Assembly: GCA_018222865.1 (NCBI GenBank)
Contig: JAAEZM010000010.1
Span: forward strand, 1-64,000
Length of the DNA stretch: 64,000 bases
Direction: 5' to 3'
Origin: Alphaproteobacteria bacterium
Lineage (GTDB): Bacteria > Pseudomonadota > Alphaproteobacteria > Caulobacterales > Maricaulaceae
Each line of letters opens with the position of its first letter. Position 1 is the stretch's first letter. Shown in pieces: positions 53,241 to 63,330 of the stretch. Below the pieces are notes generated by a model. It searched no databases and was not told where the DNA came from. It was given only the letters and a program-made list of their open reading frames with translations. Position numbers and translations under genes: made by a program.

Positions 53241-54713
53241 ATGAGCGATCTTCTAAAACTCTCTCTCGATGAGATCACCACGAAGCTGAAAGCCAAAGAG
53301 ATCTCTGCGACGGAAGTCGCGAAAGAGGCCCTCTCAGCCTGTCAGGCCGCCCAGTCGGCCTTGAATGCTTTCACTGCCTTTGATGAGGACAAGACGCTCG
53401 CCATGGCGGCGGCGTCCGATGAAAAACTGGCGAAAGGTGAGGGCTCCTTGATCGAAGGCGCACCGATCGCGATCAAGGATTTATTCGCTGTAGAAGGCGT
53501 GTCCACCACGGCATCTTCGCACATTCTCGATGGTTTCAAGCCGACCTATGAGAGCTCGGTGTCTGCCAAGCTCTGGGATAATGGCGGCGTATTCCTGTGC
53601 AAGACCTCCATGGATGAGTTCGCCATGGGCTCGTCCAATGAGACGGCCTTTACCGGACCGGTGAACAATCCGTGGAAGGGCGCCAACGGCGAAATGCTGA
53701 CGCCTGGCGGGTCTTCTGGTGGCTCAGCGGCGGCTGTTGCCGCTGATCTTTGCTATGGCGCCACGGGTACGGACACGGGCGGATCCATCCGTCAGCCCGC
53801 AGCCTTTACCGGTACCGTCGGGGTCAAGGCGACCTATGGCCGGACCTCGCGCTGGGGCACGATCGCTTTCGCCTCCTCGCTCGACCATCCAGGCCCCTTC
53901 GCCAAGACCGTCAAGGACAGCGCCATATTGCTGCAGGCCATGTCGGGTCATGACCCGAAAGACTCCACCTCCTTGCCGCAGGATGTGCCGGATTTTGTCG
54001 CCGCGGTTGGTCAGTCCGTCAAAGGTCTGAAAATCGGGGTTCCGAAAGAATACCGCGTGGATGGCATGCCGGCCGAGATCGAAGAGGCCTGGCAGAAGGG
54101 TATTGACTGGCTCAAGGCCGCCGGTTGCGAGATTGTCGATATCACCCTGCCGCATACGAAATATGCGCTGCCCGCCTATTATATCGTGGCGCCAGCGGAA
54201 GCCTCCTCCAATCTCGCGCGCTATGACGGTATGCGCTACGGTCTGCGCGAAGACGGCGAGGACCTGACCGCGGTCTATGAAAACACCCGCGCAGCCGGTT
54301 TCGGACATGAGGTTCAGCGCCGTATCATGATCGGCACCTATGTGCTCTCGGCGGGCTATTATGATGCCTATTATCTGCGCGCCCAGAAAGTGCGCACGCG
54401 CATTTTGCAGGATTTCGACCAGGCCTTTGAAAAGGTCGACGCCATTTTGACGCCGTCGGCGCCATCTGCGGCCTTCGCTCTGGGCTCCAAGTCTGATGAT
54501 CCGATTGCCATGTATCTCAATGACGTCTTCACGGTTACGGCAAATCTGGCGGGGGTTCCGGCCATGTCGGTCCCGGCGGGCCTCGACAAGGATGGCCTGC
54601 CCCTCGGTCTGCAGATCATCACGCGGGCGCTCGACGAGGAGACCATGTTCAAGGTCGGCGCAGCGGTTGAAGATGCAGCAGGCTTTACCGCCAAGCCACA
54701 GAAGTGGTGGTAG
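53241..54713 (+). CDS. gatA: Asp/Glu-tRNA amidotransferase subunit A
   Basis: The 490-residue amidase releases ammonia from glutamine for the transamidation of misacylated tRNA. The Ser-Ser-Lys triad region is present: [10 protein letters not shown] (Lys), [15 protein letters not shown] and [14 protein letters not shown], which holds the nucleophile Ser. Length is normal. It is separated from gatB by three unrelated genes. Confidence 0.95.
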   Translation: MSDLLKLSLDEITTKLKAKEISATEVAKEALSACQAAQSALNAFTAFDEDKTLAMAAASDEKLAKGEGSLIEGAPIAIKDLFAVEGVSTTASSHILDGFKPTYESSVSAKLWDNGGVFLCKTSMDEFAMGSSNETAFTGPVNNPWKGANGEMLTPGGSSGGSAAAVAADLCYGATGTDTGGSIRQPAAFTGTVGVKATYGRTSRWGTIAFASSLDHPGPFAKTVKDSAILLQAMSGHDPKDSTSLPQDVPDFVAAVGQSVKGLKIGVPKEYRVDGMPAEIEEAWQKGIDWLKAAGCEIVDITLPHTKYALPAYYIVAPAEASSNLARYDGMRYGLREDGEDLTAVYENTRAAGFGHEVQRRIMIGTYVLSAGYYDAYYLRAQKVRTRILQDFDQAFEKVDAILTPSAPSAAFALGSKSDDPIAMYLNDVFTVTANLAGVPAMSVPAGLDKDGLPLGLQIITRALDEETMFKVGAAVEDAAGFTAKPQKWW

Positions 54714-54716
54714 GCG

Positions 54717-54980
54717 ATGGCTGAAGGCCCCAAACCTAAGCTGAAGGTGGAAGACTGGCTCAACCGCATCATCATCATGGTGATTGCGCTGTTTGCGCTG
54801 ATCGCGGGCCTGCCCATGGTCCTGTCAGGGGCGGCCAGTATCCTTTCGGCCTTTGCAATGATGACTATACCCGGCGTCATGGAAACCCTGGCCTTCCTGA
54901 TCGGGGTCGGCTTGACGGCTTTTGCTGGCATGATTGCCTGGAAGGTGTTCTTTGGTCTTCGCGGGCGAGAGGCGGACTAG
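54717..54980 (+). CDS. Two-span small membrane protein in the gat operon
   Basis: The 87-residue protein has two hydrophobic helices (about 15-40 and 48-75) between a charged N-terminus (PKPKLKVEDWLNR) and a basic end. It begins 3 bases after gatA and ends 3 bases before the DUF2806 gene. No family recognised. Confidence 0.65.
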   Translation: MAEGPKPKLKVEDWLNRIIIMVIALFALIAGLPMVLSGAASILSAFAMMTIPGVMETLAFLIGVGLTAFAGMIAWKVFFGLRGREAD

Positions 54981-54983
54981 ATC

Positions 54984-56015
54984 ATGGCAGCGGCGAAGAC
55001 GAGCAAGACGACTTCCAAACCAGCGACAGCGAAGGGTGCCTCTGCGCCAAGCGCTACCTTGGACTGGGCGACGATCTTTTCACTCGGTGAGCCGCTGAAA
55101 ACGCGAGCCGCTCGGGCGCTGGGGCAGGTCATAGGTGTGCCCTGGTCGTCAGAGGTGGAGGAGACGGGGTTGACCTTGGCGCAGTTCTCCTCGCCCGACG
55201 CCATTGACCAGGCCTTGGGCGTGAATGCCAAGGCGGCAGTCGAAAACGATCCCGCCATACTTGGCCGGGCCTCCGCGCGGCTTCTTTCAGAAGCCCTGCA
55301 GACCCAGGCCAATCGGGAAGCGATCGTGATCAAGGCGGCGACGCAATTGGTTGAGTTGGCCAGTCAGGAAGAGGCGGGCGAGGGCGCGCTTGATGAGGGC
55401 TGGTTGTTGAGTTTTGGGGCGCGCGCAGAGCGCACGACTGACCCGATGCTGCAAAATGTCTGGGCTGCAGCCCTGACGGCAGAAATCTTCCAGCCGGGCC
55501 GGATCAGTCCCAACCTGCTTGATGGTCTTCACCGTCTCGGTGCGCGTGAGCTTGGCCTGGTGAATAAATATGCGGGCCTGATCCTTGGTGATGAATTCAT
55601 CCCGATCCCGCCAGGTGATTTGCGTCATCTCAAAGCGCTCTTTGAACTCCAGGCGCTGGGTTATGTGCACGGGACGGGGACGCGCTTTTCCCGCGAAGGC
55701 CAGCTCGATGAGAGCGGTCTTTTTTGGGTGGTGTTCGGCGAAGAAGCCCTTCTGGTTCAAGGTGAGCCCGGTGCCGGTTGGAGCTTGCCCGGCGTGTTCG
55801 CGTCGCAAGCGCTCCAGGAGCTGAGCAAGATCCTCGATATCCAGCCGGGACGAGATGCCATTATCAATGCCGCCAAGCTGTTCCTCGATCAGCCGCGCCA
55901 ATTGAAAGTCATGCGGGCGAAATGGTCGCGTGAAGATAATCGTATGCGCTTTGAGCCCATCGAAATCTATCACAAGACAGCCCCTGAGGGCGTTGAGGTG
56001 GAGCGCGTGGAATGA
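54984..56015 (+). CDS. DUF2806-like protein in the gat operon
   Basis: The 343-residue protein has a low-complexity Lys/Thr/Ala N-terminus (about 1-25) and a long helical middle. A segment at about 130-200 (DEGWLLSFGARAERTTDPMLQ, then NVWAAALTAEIFQPGRISPNLLDGLHRLG in parts) resembles the DUF2806 core, where one enzyme-free domain reads D-x-W, LW, AGE and TLE in a similar order. A C-terminal beta-rich part follows. It has no membrane helix. The function is unknown. Its stop overlaps the start of the next membrane gene. Confidence 0.5.
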   Translation: MAAAKTSKTTSKPATAKGASAPSATLDWATIFSLGEPLKTRAARALGQVIGVPWSSEVEETGLTLAQFSSPDAIDQALGVNAKAAVENDPAILGRASARLLSEALQTQANREAIVIKAATQLVELASQEEAGEGALDEGWLLSFGARAERTTDPMLQNVWAAALTAEIFQPGRISPNLLDGLHRLGARELGLVNKYAGLILGDEFIPIPPGDLRHLKALFELQALGYVHGTGTRFSREGQLDESGLFWVVFGEEALLVQGEPGAGWSLPGVFASQALQELSKILDIQPGRDAIINAAKLFLDQPRQLKVMRAKWSREDNRMRFEPIEIYHKTAPEGVEVERVE

Positions 56016-56292
56016 GCCAGACTGCCCCGCCCGAAGCGCTGAAACTGGCGCGTCCTGCCTTTCTGGTCGGCGCATTATTGCTGCTGGCCGGCGCGGTTGT
56101 TTATCGCGAAATCATAGTACTCGAGCCAAGAACTATCTGGACGATCTGCCTGATGGTGCCGGGTGCTGGCTTTATCATTTTCGGTTTCACCGTCACGGCT
56201 GCCGGCCGCGCGCTTGCAGCCTTGCAGGCGCAGGAAGCGGAAAAGAACAAGACGACCCATCCAGACCCGGATGAGAGTGAGGAAGAGACAAA

Positions 56293-56296
<4 letters not shown>
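56012..56296 (+). CDS. Second two-span small membrane protein in the gat operon
   Basis: The 94-residue protein has two hydrophobic helices (about 14-34 and 40-62) and a polar, acidic end with [10 protein letters not shown]. It overlaps both neighbours by 4 bases (the DUF2806-like gene and gatB), so it is translationally coupled to them. Its two-helix layout resembles that of the protein at 54717. Confidence 0.65.
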
Positions 56297-57786
<1,490 letters not shown>

Positions 57787-57935
57787 TCCTTCCCCTTGAT
57801 GGGGAAGGTGTCCGGCGCAGCCGGGCGGAAGGGGTGCCAAGAAAAGACTTTTTCTTCTGCACCTCCGGTACGCACCCGCTCCGCCCCTTCGGGGCACCTC
57901 GCCCATCAAGGGCGAGGATGGGGCGTGGCGCGCGC
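57787..57935. repeat. Extragenic palindromic repeat, probable terminator of the gat operon
   Basis: CCTTCCCC-TTGAT-GGGGAAGG near the left end is a perfect hairpin. Towards the right, CTCGCCC-ATCAA-GGGCGAG is another, and between them are GC-rich blocks containing GGGGTGCC and GGCACC-type parts. Such paired inverted repeats look like the scattered REP-like elements common in alphaproteobacterial intergenic DNA. No second copy is in this window. Confidence 0.6.
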
Positions 57936-57984
57936 GCTTTACCCATGCTAACCCTCTGAGGTGTCTGCCAAGTCCGGAGCGCCT

Positions 57985-59337
57985 ATGACTACTCAGCCCG
58001 ATAGCGCTATTGGTGAAATCCTGCCGCTCGAGCGCTTGCAGACCCAGGCGCTGGCGCTTTGGGACTGGTTGCTCGTCACCTTGCTCAATCTGGATGTTGC
58101 CATCCAGCTTGGCCTGGTCATGGCTGCCTTTGTGCCCGCCTTGATCTTCGGGCCACGTCTTCGCCACCTCGTCGAAGCGCAAGCTTCGCCGCATTTGAAA
58201 ACCGGCCTGGCGCGGCGCGTTTTCCTAGCGACCATGGCATTGGCCACGCCCGTGGCTCTTCTGCTTTTCCTGGCGATAGAGCGCATTGCCCTGGGCACGC
58301 TGGAGCGGCCTTACGCGCTTGTTGATATCGCGATTTCGCTGATGACTGCCTGGCTGATCATCCGGGCGGTCACACTGGTGATCCGTTCAAAATTCTGGTC
58401 CTCTCTGGCTTTCTACACAGTCTGGCCAATCGCGGCGCTGGATGTATTCGGCCTGCTAGATGATGTTGTGCAACAGCTCCAGGCTCTGGCCATCCCGCTG
58501 GGTCAGACTGAGGATGGGGAGGCGGTTGATCTCTCCCTTTTCGACATTATCCGCACGCTTATCTATTTCGGGGTTATCTTCTGGCTGGCCTCGCTCGGCG
58601 GGCGGGCGGTAAATGCGCAGCTTGAACGCGCTGATGAAATCTCACCGGCCCTGCGGGCTCTGATCTCCAAGATCCTTGGTGTTGCGCTCCCTGTCATCGC
58701 GCTGCTGATTGCCCTGCAATTGACCGGGTTCAATCTCGCGACGCTGGCGATTTTTTCCGGCGCCGTCGGCATAGGGGTTGGCCTTGGACTGCAAAAGACG
58801 GTGTCGAACTTCGCGGCGGGTTTCACCCTGCTGGCAGACCAATCCATAAAGCCCGGAGATGCCATTGATGTGGACGGGCAGTTTGGCTGGGTGACGGGCA
58901 TGCAATCGCGCTATGTCTCCATGCGCACGCGCGATGGGACTGAGCATCTGATTCCGAATGAGCATTTCATTGCAAACGGTGTCATCAACTGGTCCAAATC
59001 AGATCGCATTGTCCGTCTACACGCACCATTTGGTGTGTCCTATGGAACGGAAGATCTTGAGCGTGTTCAGCGGCTCGCAGAGGAGGCCGCGAAGACGGTC
59101 GACCGTGTTGTCAGCGAACGCCAACCCCAGTGTAATCTCATGGAGTTCGGCGATAGTGCGATTAATTTCGACCTGCGTTTCTGGATCACGGATCCGGAAA
59201 ATGGCCTCTCCAATGTGCGCTCTGACGTCTTCATTGCCTTGGCGAAAACGCTAAAGGAAAACGGTGTCGAATTCCCATTCCCGCAACTCGACATTCATGT
59301 CAAAGACTTACCGAAGGCCGATCCGTCCGGCGCGTGA
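57985..59337 (+). CDS. MscS-family mechanosensitive channel
   Basis: The 450-residue protein has about five or six hydrophobic helices before the conserved pore helix (ALPVIALLIALQLTGFNLATLAIFSGAVGIG in parts, then GLGLQKTVSNFAAGF) and the cytoplasmic beta domain (IKPGDAIDVDGQFGWV, TRDGTEHLIPNEHF). These channels open under membrane tension and release solutes on osmotic downshift. The longer N-terminal membrane part puts it in the larger MscS class. The start at 57985 follows GGAG. Confidence 0.88.
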   Translation: MTTQPDSAIGEILPLERLQTQALALWDWLLVTLLNLDVAIQLGLVMAAFVPALIFGPRLRHLVEAQASPHLKTGLARRVFLATMALATPVALLLFLAIERIALGTLERPYALVDIAISLMTAWLIIRAVTLVIRSKFWSSLAFYTVWPIAALDVFGLLDDVVQQLQALAIPLGQTEDGEAVDLSLFDIIRTLIYFGVIFWLASLGGRAVNAQLERADEISPALRALISKILGVALPVIALLIALQLTGFNLATLAIFSGAVGIGVGLGLQKTVSNFAAGFTLLADQSIKPGDAIDVDGQFGWVTGMQSRYVSMRTRDGTEHLIPNEHFIANGVINWSKSDRIVRLHAPFGVSYGTEDLERVQRLAEEAAKTVDRVVSERQPQCNLMEFGDSAINFDLRFWITDPENGLSNVRSDVFIALAKTLKENGVEFPFPQLDIHVKDLPKADPSGA

Positions 59338-59573
59338 GGGTGTCGCTTTAGCGCGAAGCGTGTTGTTGAGCTACAGGTTGCATAGCACTCATTCCTGGGG
59401 CGGTTCGCCGATGCGCGTGATGCCGGTCACGCTGCCCAATGAATAGCAATAATACCTTATTCCGAATGGCTTATTAGCGTTTTGGTAATGCAACCTTGAG
59501 AGGTTCGCTCTTGCGAAAGGTCGGGTGCGTACCGGTCGGAGCAATAGAATATGTATTCCCATCTCATTCTCAT
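59338..59573. other. Intergenic stretch after mscS with no supported gene
   Basis: The bases between mscS and the plus-strand terminator at 59574 contain only short ORFs, for example one starting at 59410 (11 codons) and one at 59551 that runs through the terminator. AT-rich patches and GGAG at 59538-59541 are visible, but no promoter pair is convincing. The end of the mscS transcript could simply run to the terminator here. Confidence 0.4.
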
Positions 59574-59609
59574 GGGGCCCGCACAATCCCTGTCGGGCCC
59601 CATTTTGTT
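59574..59609 (+). terminator. Rho-independent terminator, plus strand
   Basis: GGGGCCCG (59574-59581) pairs perfectly with CGGGCCCC (59594-59601) around a 12-base loop; ATTTTGTT follows. It can end the mscS transcript about 240 bases after its stop, or a short RNA of its own. Confidence 0.8.
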
Positions 59610-59626
59610 GTCATCAGTATAAAGAC

Positions 59627-59652
59627 AAAAAAGGGGCCGCCGTAGCGGCCCC
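59627..59652 (-). terminator. Rho-independent terminator, minus strand
   Basis: On the minus strand GGGGCCGC (59652-59645) pairs with GCGGCCCC (59640-59633) across a 4-base loop, and a T6 run follows (A6 on the plus strand at 59627-59632). It faces the plus-strand terminator at 59574. Confidence 0.85.
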
Positions 59653-59666
59653 AGTCGCTGGGTTGA

Positions 59667-59738
59667 TCAGATCTGGCCGGCTGGCGGCGGACACGCCGCA
59701 ATGGGGGGAGTGCGGGGGCGCCACCAGCCTTTGACCAT
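59667..59738 (-). CDS. 23-codon leader-peptide-like ORF with Trp-Trp
   Basis: The ORF begins MVKGWWRPRTPPIAAC, continues Pro-rich, and stops at TGA 59667-59669, 14 bases before the terminator stem. AGGA is 7 bases before the ATG. Tandem Trp codons next to a hairpin and terminator are how trp-type attenuators are built. The absence of a downstream gene argues against simple attenuation. Translation is unproven. Confidence 0.4.
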   Translation of the reverse strand: MVKGWWRPRTPPIAACPPPAGQI

Positions 59739-59806
59739 GTTTATATCCTAGCGCTGGCTATGATATCTGAATAATCAAAACTAACACTGACTGGCATAGA
59801 GTGAAT

Positions 59807-60847
59807 CTATTCTCTTGCCGGCGCATAGGCGGATCGCTTCCAGAACCCCAAACCGACCACCCCAAGCGCGACAAAAGCGGGAATGATGATGAGGCCATTG
59901 GGCAGTCGCATCGCGGCGATGGCCAGGCCAGCGATCAGCAGCAGGGCGGGGAGCGCGGCAAGGGTGGACCAGCATGCGAAGGTCTGGCCCCACAGGCGCA
60001 CTTCAGCCCAGACCTGTTTGCGCCAGACAATCAGCACCGCGAGGGCCAGGACCAGGGTCAGCATGTGGAGCAATGTCGACATTGGCGTGTTGATAATCGC
60101 ATGGGCGATAATCGCTGGCACAAGCGAACCGGTGCGATAAGTGCTCACGCCGAATATGAGGCTCCCGAAGATCAGCCCCGCAAATGTCAGTTGCAATGCG
60201 GCGTCAGCCTGCAGGTATTGAACATGCAGGAGGGCGAAGATCAGCGTGGTGATCAAGATGGCGGCGCCTGGTGCAAACCCTTCCATCAATCGTCCCTGAA
60301 CATAGCCGCGCCAGGCCATTTCTTCGACGATGGCAATCACGCCATAGCTGGCGATGCCGGTAAACAGCCAGAACCGCCAATCCCAGTCCGCATTGGCCTG
60401 AACTTCCCAAAATGGGGTGTTGGACCCGATCGGTGCCAGGTCCTGCAGAATGAAAACAAGGCTGGGCACGATGCCGGCTATCAGCCCAGCGGCGACGCCA
60501 TACGCCATGGGGTGTTTGTGATGACGCGGTGGGGTGATCGCATAATCGGCGAGGCGGCGGCGGCCGCGCAAATATCCCACGAGCGCGACAAGCCCGAGCA
60601 AGACGCCGTACTGGGCGGCGATCTGTATGCCCATGACACGGCTCGCGGCCAGGAAGTCCGGGTCTTGCCCGGTGGCCACGCCAAGCGTCTCCATCAGACT
60701 CGGGGACAGGTTTTGCTGCACCAGGATCGCAATAGCGAGGCTCGCGCCCATGACAAGCACGATTTCAAACAAGCCGGTGCCGGCATGGATCCAGTGGCGC
60801 TGTTTAGGAGAAACAGCCGGTTGGGGAGAGGGGGTGGTCTCGGTCAT
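59807..60847 (-). CDS. CPBP-family intramembrane protease
   Basis: The 346-residue protein has about eight hydrophobic helices and the Abi/CPBP motifs: EEMAWRGYVQGRLMEGF (EExxxR), FALLHVQ with a catalytic-site His further on, and PAIIAHAIINT. These glutamate endopeptidases cleave substrates within the membrane; CAAX processing and regulated proteolysis are known roles. It lies downstream of the membrane-bound AraC regulator on the same strand, about 105 bases apart. Confidence 0.85.
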   Translation of the reverse strand: MTETTPSPQPAVSPKQRHWIHAGTGLFEIVLVMGASLAIAILVQQNLSPSLMETLGVATGQDPDFLAASRVMGIQIAAQYGVLLGLVALVGYLRGRRRLADYAITPPRHHKHPMAYGVAAGLIAGIVPSLVFILQDLAPIGSNTPFWEVQANADWDWRFWLFTGIASYGVIAIVEEMAWRGYVQGRLMEGFAPGAAILITTLIFALLHVQYLQADAALQLTFAGLIFGSLIFGVSTYRTGSLVPAIIAHAIINTPMSTLLHMLTLVLALAVLIVWRKQVWAEVRLWGQTFACWSTLAALPALLLIAGLAIAAMRLPNGLIIIPAFVALGVVGLGFWKRSAYAPARE

Positions 60848-60952
60848 TCAGGGCTCCATCGAGGGGTGATGGAGTTGTCATGCGCGAGAGATGGCAGACC
60901 TGTCGTCCCGATGTCCGGTCATGAAGCATCAGGACTTTTGAATTCCAATAAA

Positions 60953-62050
60953 TCAAAGGCTTGACGCTGAGTTTTCGCGGCGCCAACGCGCCGGAGTCTG
61001 GCCTTCGAATTGTCGGAAAACCGAATAGAGCGCCGACTTGGACCCAAAGCCGGCATCGAGCGCCAGGTTGAGCAAGCTGACTCGGCTGTTTTCTGGTTCC
61101 AGGGCCAGCTCTTTAAGGGTCTCGACGCGGAAGCGATTGACGAAGTCGTGGAAATTGGTACCGCCACCCAGTTTCAGAGCGCTCGTCAACCGGTCCGGGC
61201 CCCAGCCCATGCGATCTGCGACACCGGGGGCGGCTAGGTCGGATTGCAGATGAAGCTGATCGCTTTTGAACACGGTTTTGAGGGAGAGATAGTCTTGATG
61301 GGCCGCGCTCACAGACTCTTTCGTGGCCACATCATTAGCCTGCCAAGGGGTCATGCGGAACACTTGTGAGCGGACGAAGCCATGATAGCCGACATAGGCG
61401 ATCTGGGCGATATGGGCGGCAATCAAGAACGCCACATGGATCGGCACGGGAATGCGCATCGTGGCGGAGACCAGGAAAACGACAAGCTGGATAATCAGCA
61501 CCACAATTGTCGAGGTGAGCCAGATTTTCATCCAGTAGAGACCCGATACATGCAGATTGGAGAGGCGCTGTTTCATTGCGACTCGATAATCATGCAGGCG
61601 TAACAGCGCGTGGGCCGGATAGATCAGCGTCATCACAATCGCGACGGGCGGCACGACAAGGAGGTAAACCGAGGCGCCGTCCACGACCAGCGCTCCGGAT
61701 TCGAGCCGGATATCAGCCAGCAAAATGGTAAAGAGCAGGACCAGGATGAAGGCGAAAGCCATGCCGGCCCGGATATAGGCGCGTTGAAGATCGACCGAAA
61801 TCGCGGACCAGATCGCCAGATACTGGGTGGGCGCGTAGAACAGAACGGCGATCTGCCCGGCGATCGCCACCGTGAAGGCAAGAGATCCGTTCGCTGACTG
61901 TGAAATGGCCATAGCGGCGAAATGTACAAGGTGCGCCGCCAGCCAAGCTGCGATCCATAAATCACCCGCAGCCCGTTTCGGCTTCGCCAACATCATGACG
62001 AGAAGAACGCCACAGAGTGCAATGCCGGCGCCTATGAGACCCAGAATCAT
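60953..62050 (-). CDS. Membrane-anchored AraC-family transcriptional regulator
   Basis: The 365-residue protein has about seven hydrophobic helices (residues 1-225) and a C-terminal AraC DNA-binding domain (about 260-365). The latter ends with VSLLNLALDAGFGSKSALYSVFRQ and FEGQTPARWRRE, the second helix-turn-helix of the family. The soluble linker (about 225-260) is charged. It would sense something at or in the membrane and bind DNA directly. The start at 62050 removes 8 codons with no ribosome site. Confidence 0.82.
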   Translation of the reverse strand: MILGLIGAGIALCGVLLVMMLAKPKRAAGDLWIAAWLAAHLVHFAAMAISQSANGSLAFTVAIAGQIAVLFYAPTQYLAIWSAISVDLQRAYIRAGMAFAFILVLLFTILLADIRLESGALVVDGASVYLLVVPPVAIVMTLIYPAHALLRLHDYRVAMKQRLSNLHVSGLYWMKIWLTSTIVVLIIQLVVFLVSATMRIPVPIHVAFLIAAHIAQIAYVGYHGFVRSQVFRMTPWQANDVATKESVSAAHQDYLSLKTVFKSDQLHLQSDLAAPGVADRMGWGPDRLTSALKLGGGTNFHDFVNRFRVETLKELALEPENSRVSLLNLALDAGFGSKSALYSVFRQFEGQTPARWRRENSASSL

Positions 62051-62183
62051 ACTGTCCCCCGCAGTGCAGGACAAATTTAGGCTGTCTTTCAGGCTTCTAG
62101 CAATAGCCGTCCAGAGTTCGCGCCCAATATAAAACCTCTAGACATGATAGCAATTTCATATGCCCGTGGAAAAAGGACCCTGC

Positions 62184-63128
62184 CTATTTCAACAGGCCGA
62201 TCTCGCGCAGGCGCTGCAGAAGGAAATCATTGGCCAGTATGGGCTCCGGACTGTCCGCGCCTTCGCAGCCCGGCAGCGTTTCGATCAGATAATCAGGCCG
62301 GTAGTGCATAAAGAAGGGCATGGAATATCTGGAGTGCTCTGTGCGCGCGCCCGCGGGATTGATTACCCGGTGCTGAGTCGACGGCAATACACCATTGGTA
62401 GAGCGGGCCAGCATATCTCCCATATTCACGACCAGACAACCCGGTGGCGGGTTCATGTCCACCCATTCGCCCTCACGCGTCATGACTTGCAGGCCGGGTT
62501 CTTCAGCGCCGAGAAGCAGTGTGATGGCATTGATGTCACCATGCGCTTCCGCACGGATTGAGCCGCCCGTATCGCCCTGAACCGGCGGATAGTGAAGCAG
62601 ACGCATCACTGAATTGCCGTCGCGAACCGCATGGTCGAAAAACGTCTCTTCCAGGCCCAGATCGAGCGCGATCGCCCGCAGGATTTTCACTCCCATCGCA
62701 TCAAAGGCGTGATAGAGGCCGTGGACAGTCTCTTTCCAGCCCTCAATTTCGGCAGGGATGACATTGGGCGGCATCATGGCTTCGTATTTATGGCCGGGCT
62801 CGAGATCGCGGCCGACATGCCAGAATTCCTTCAGATCGACATGCTGAGCATCTTTGGCGATCTCTTTGCCGAAGGGGGTATAGCCGCGCGCGCCACCGCC
62901 GCCTTCGATGAAATAGGATTGCTTGACCTCTTCTGGAAGCGCGAAAAACTCCGCTGAGAGCGCATATGCCTTCTCAATCAGCGCCTCATCGAGACCGTGA
63001 TCGGAGATCGCGGCAAAGCCGTATTCACGAAAGCTCTTACCCAGAGCTGCAGCAAAGGCAGCCGGATCGCTTTCGAGAAGCTTCATGGAAACAGGCGGGA
63101 AACGGGTCAGCGCAGCGGCATCGCTCAT
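62184..63128 (-). CDS. 2-oxoglutarate/Fe(II) oxygenase, isopenicillin N synthase family
   Basis: The 314-residue enzyme has the two-His-one-Asp iron site (HGD in EAHGDINAITLLL, and the second His in STQHRVINP) and the RxS 2-oxoglutarate motif (SRYSMPFF). The N-terminal domain FPPVSMKLLESDP and YGFAAISDHGLD is typical of this family. The substrate is unknown. The start at 63128 was chosen because AAGGA lies 8 bases upstream; the frame is open for 58 more codons. Confidence 0.88.
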   Translation of the reverse strand: MSDAAALTRFPPVSMKLLESDPAAFAAALGKSFREYGFAAISDHGLDEALIEKAYALSAEFFALPEEVKQSYFIEGGGGARGYTPFGKEIAKDAQHVDLKEFWHVGRDLEPGHKYEAMMPPNVIPAEIEGWKETVHGLYHAFDAMGVKILRAIALDLGLEETFFDHAVRDGNSVMRLLHYPPVQGDTGGSIRAEAHGDINAITLLLGAEEPGLQVMTREGEWVDMNPPPGCLVVNMGDMLARSTNGVLPSTQHRVINPAGARTEHSRYSMPFFMHYRPDYLIETLPGCEGADSPEPILANDFLLQRLREIGLLK

Positions 63129-63330
63129 GGGTCTTGTCCTTATTCTCGTTAGCGCCGGGATAAAACCTGCGGACGATAAAGCCAAGGGGCGCGAAGTCGC
63201 AGGCGCAGTGAAGTCACACTGAATGACCCAAATACAACGCTTCCTCGCTTTTTCTCCCGCCTGAGGCGTTATTGCTTGCATCGGGATAGGAGCATGCGAC
63301 ATCTCGGGATTGGGGAATGGGGTAGAGCTG

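Larger units (their letters stand above)
59627..59755 (-). ncRNA. Candidate leader-like small RNA with a short ORF
   Basis: A minus-strand transcript is suggested by the terminator at 59627-59652, a ribosome site (AGGA) before an ATG at 59738, and a strong internal hairpin (GCGGCG-TGTC-CGCCGC). The length would be about 120-130 bases. The upstream side has AT-rich blocks (a TTGATT and a TAGGATATAAAC) but their spacing of 22 bases is not that of a normal promoter, so the 5' end is uncertain. No minus-strand gene lies downstream. Confidence 0.45.

Noticed and set aside
59551-59622. 23-codon plus-strand ORF through the terminator after mscS
   Set aside because: GGAG lies upstream, but the codons are set by the terminator stem and the ORF runs on beyond it, so coding is unlikely. 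Mentioned under findings only.
59627-59738. Calling the minus-strand leader a trp operon attenuator
   Set aside because: No trp or other biosynthetic gene follows on that strand; only the leader-like architecture can be supported.
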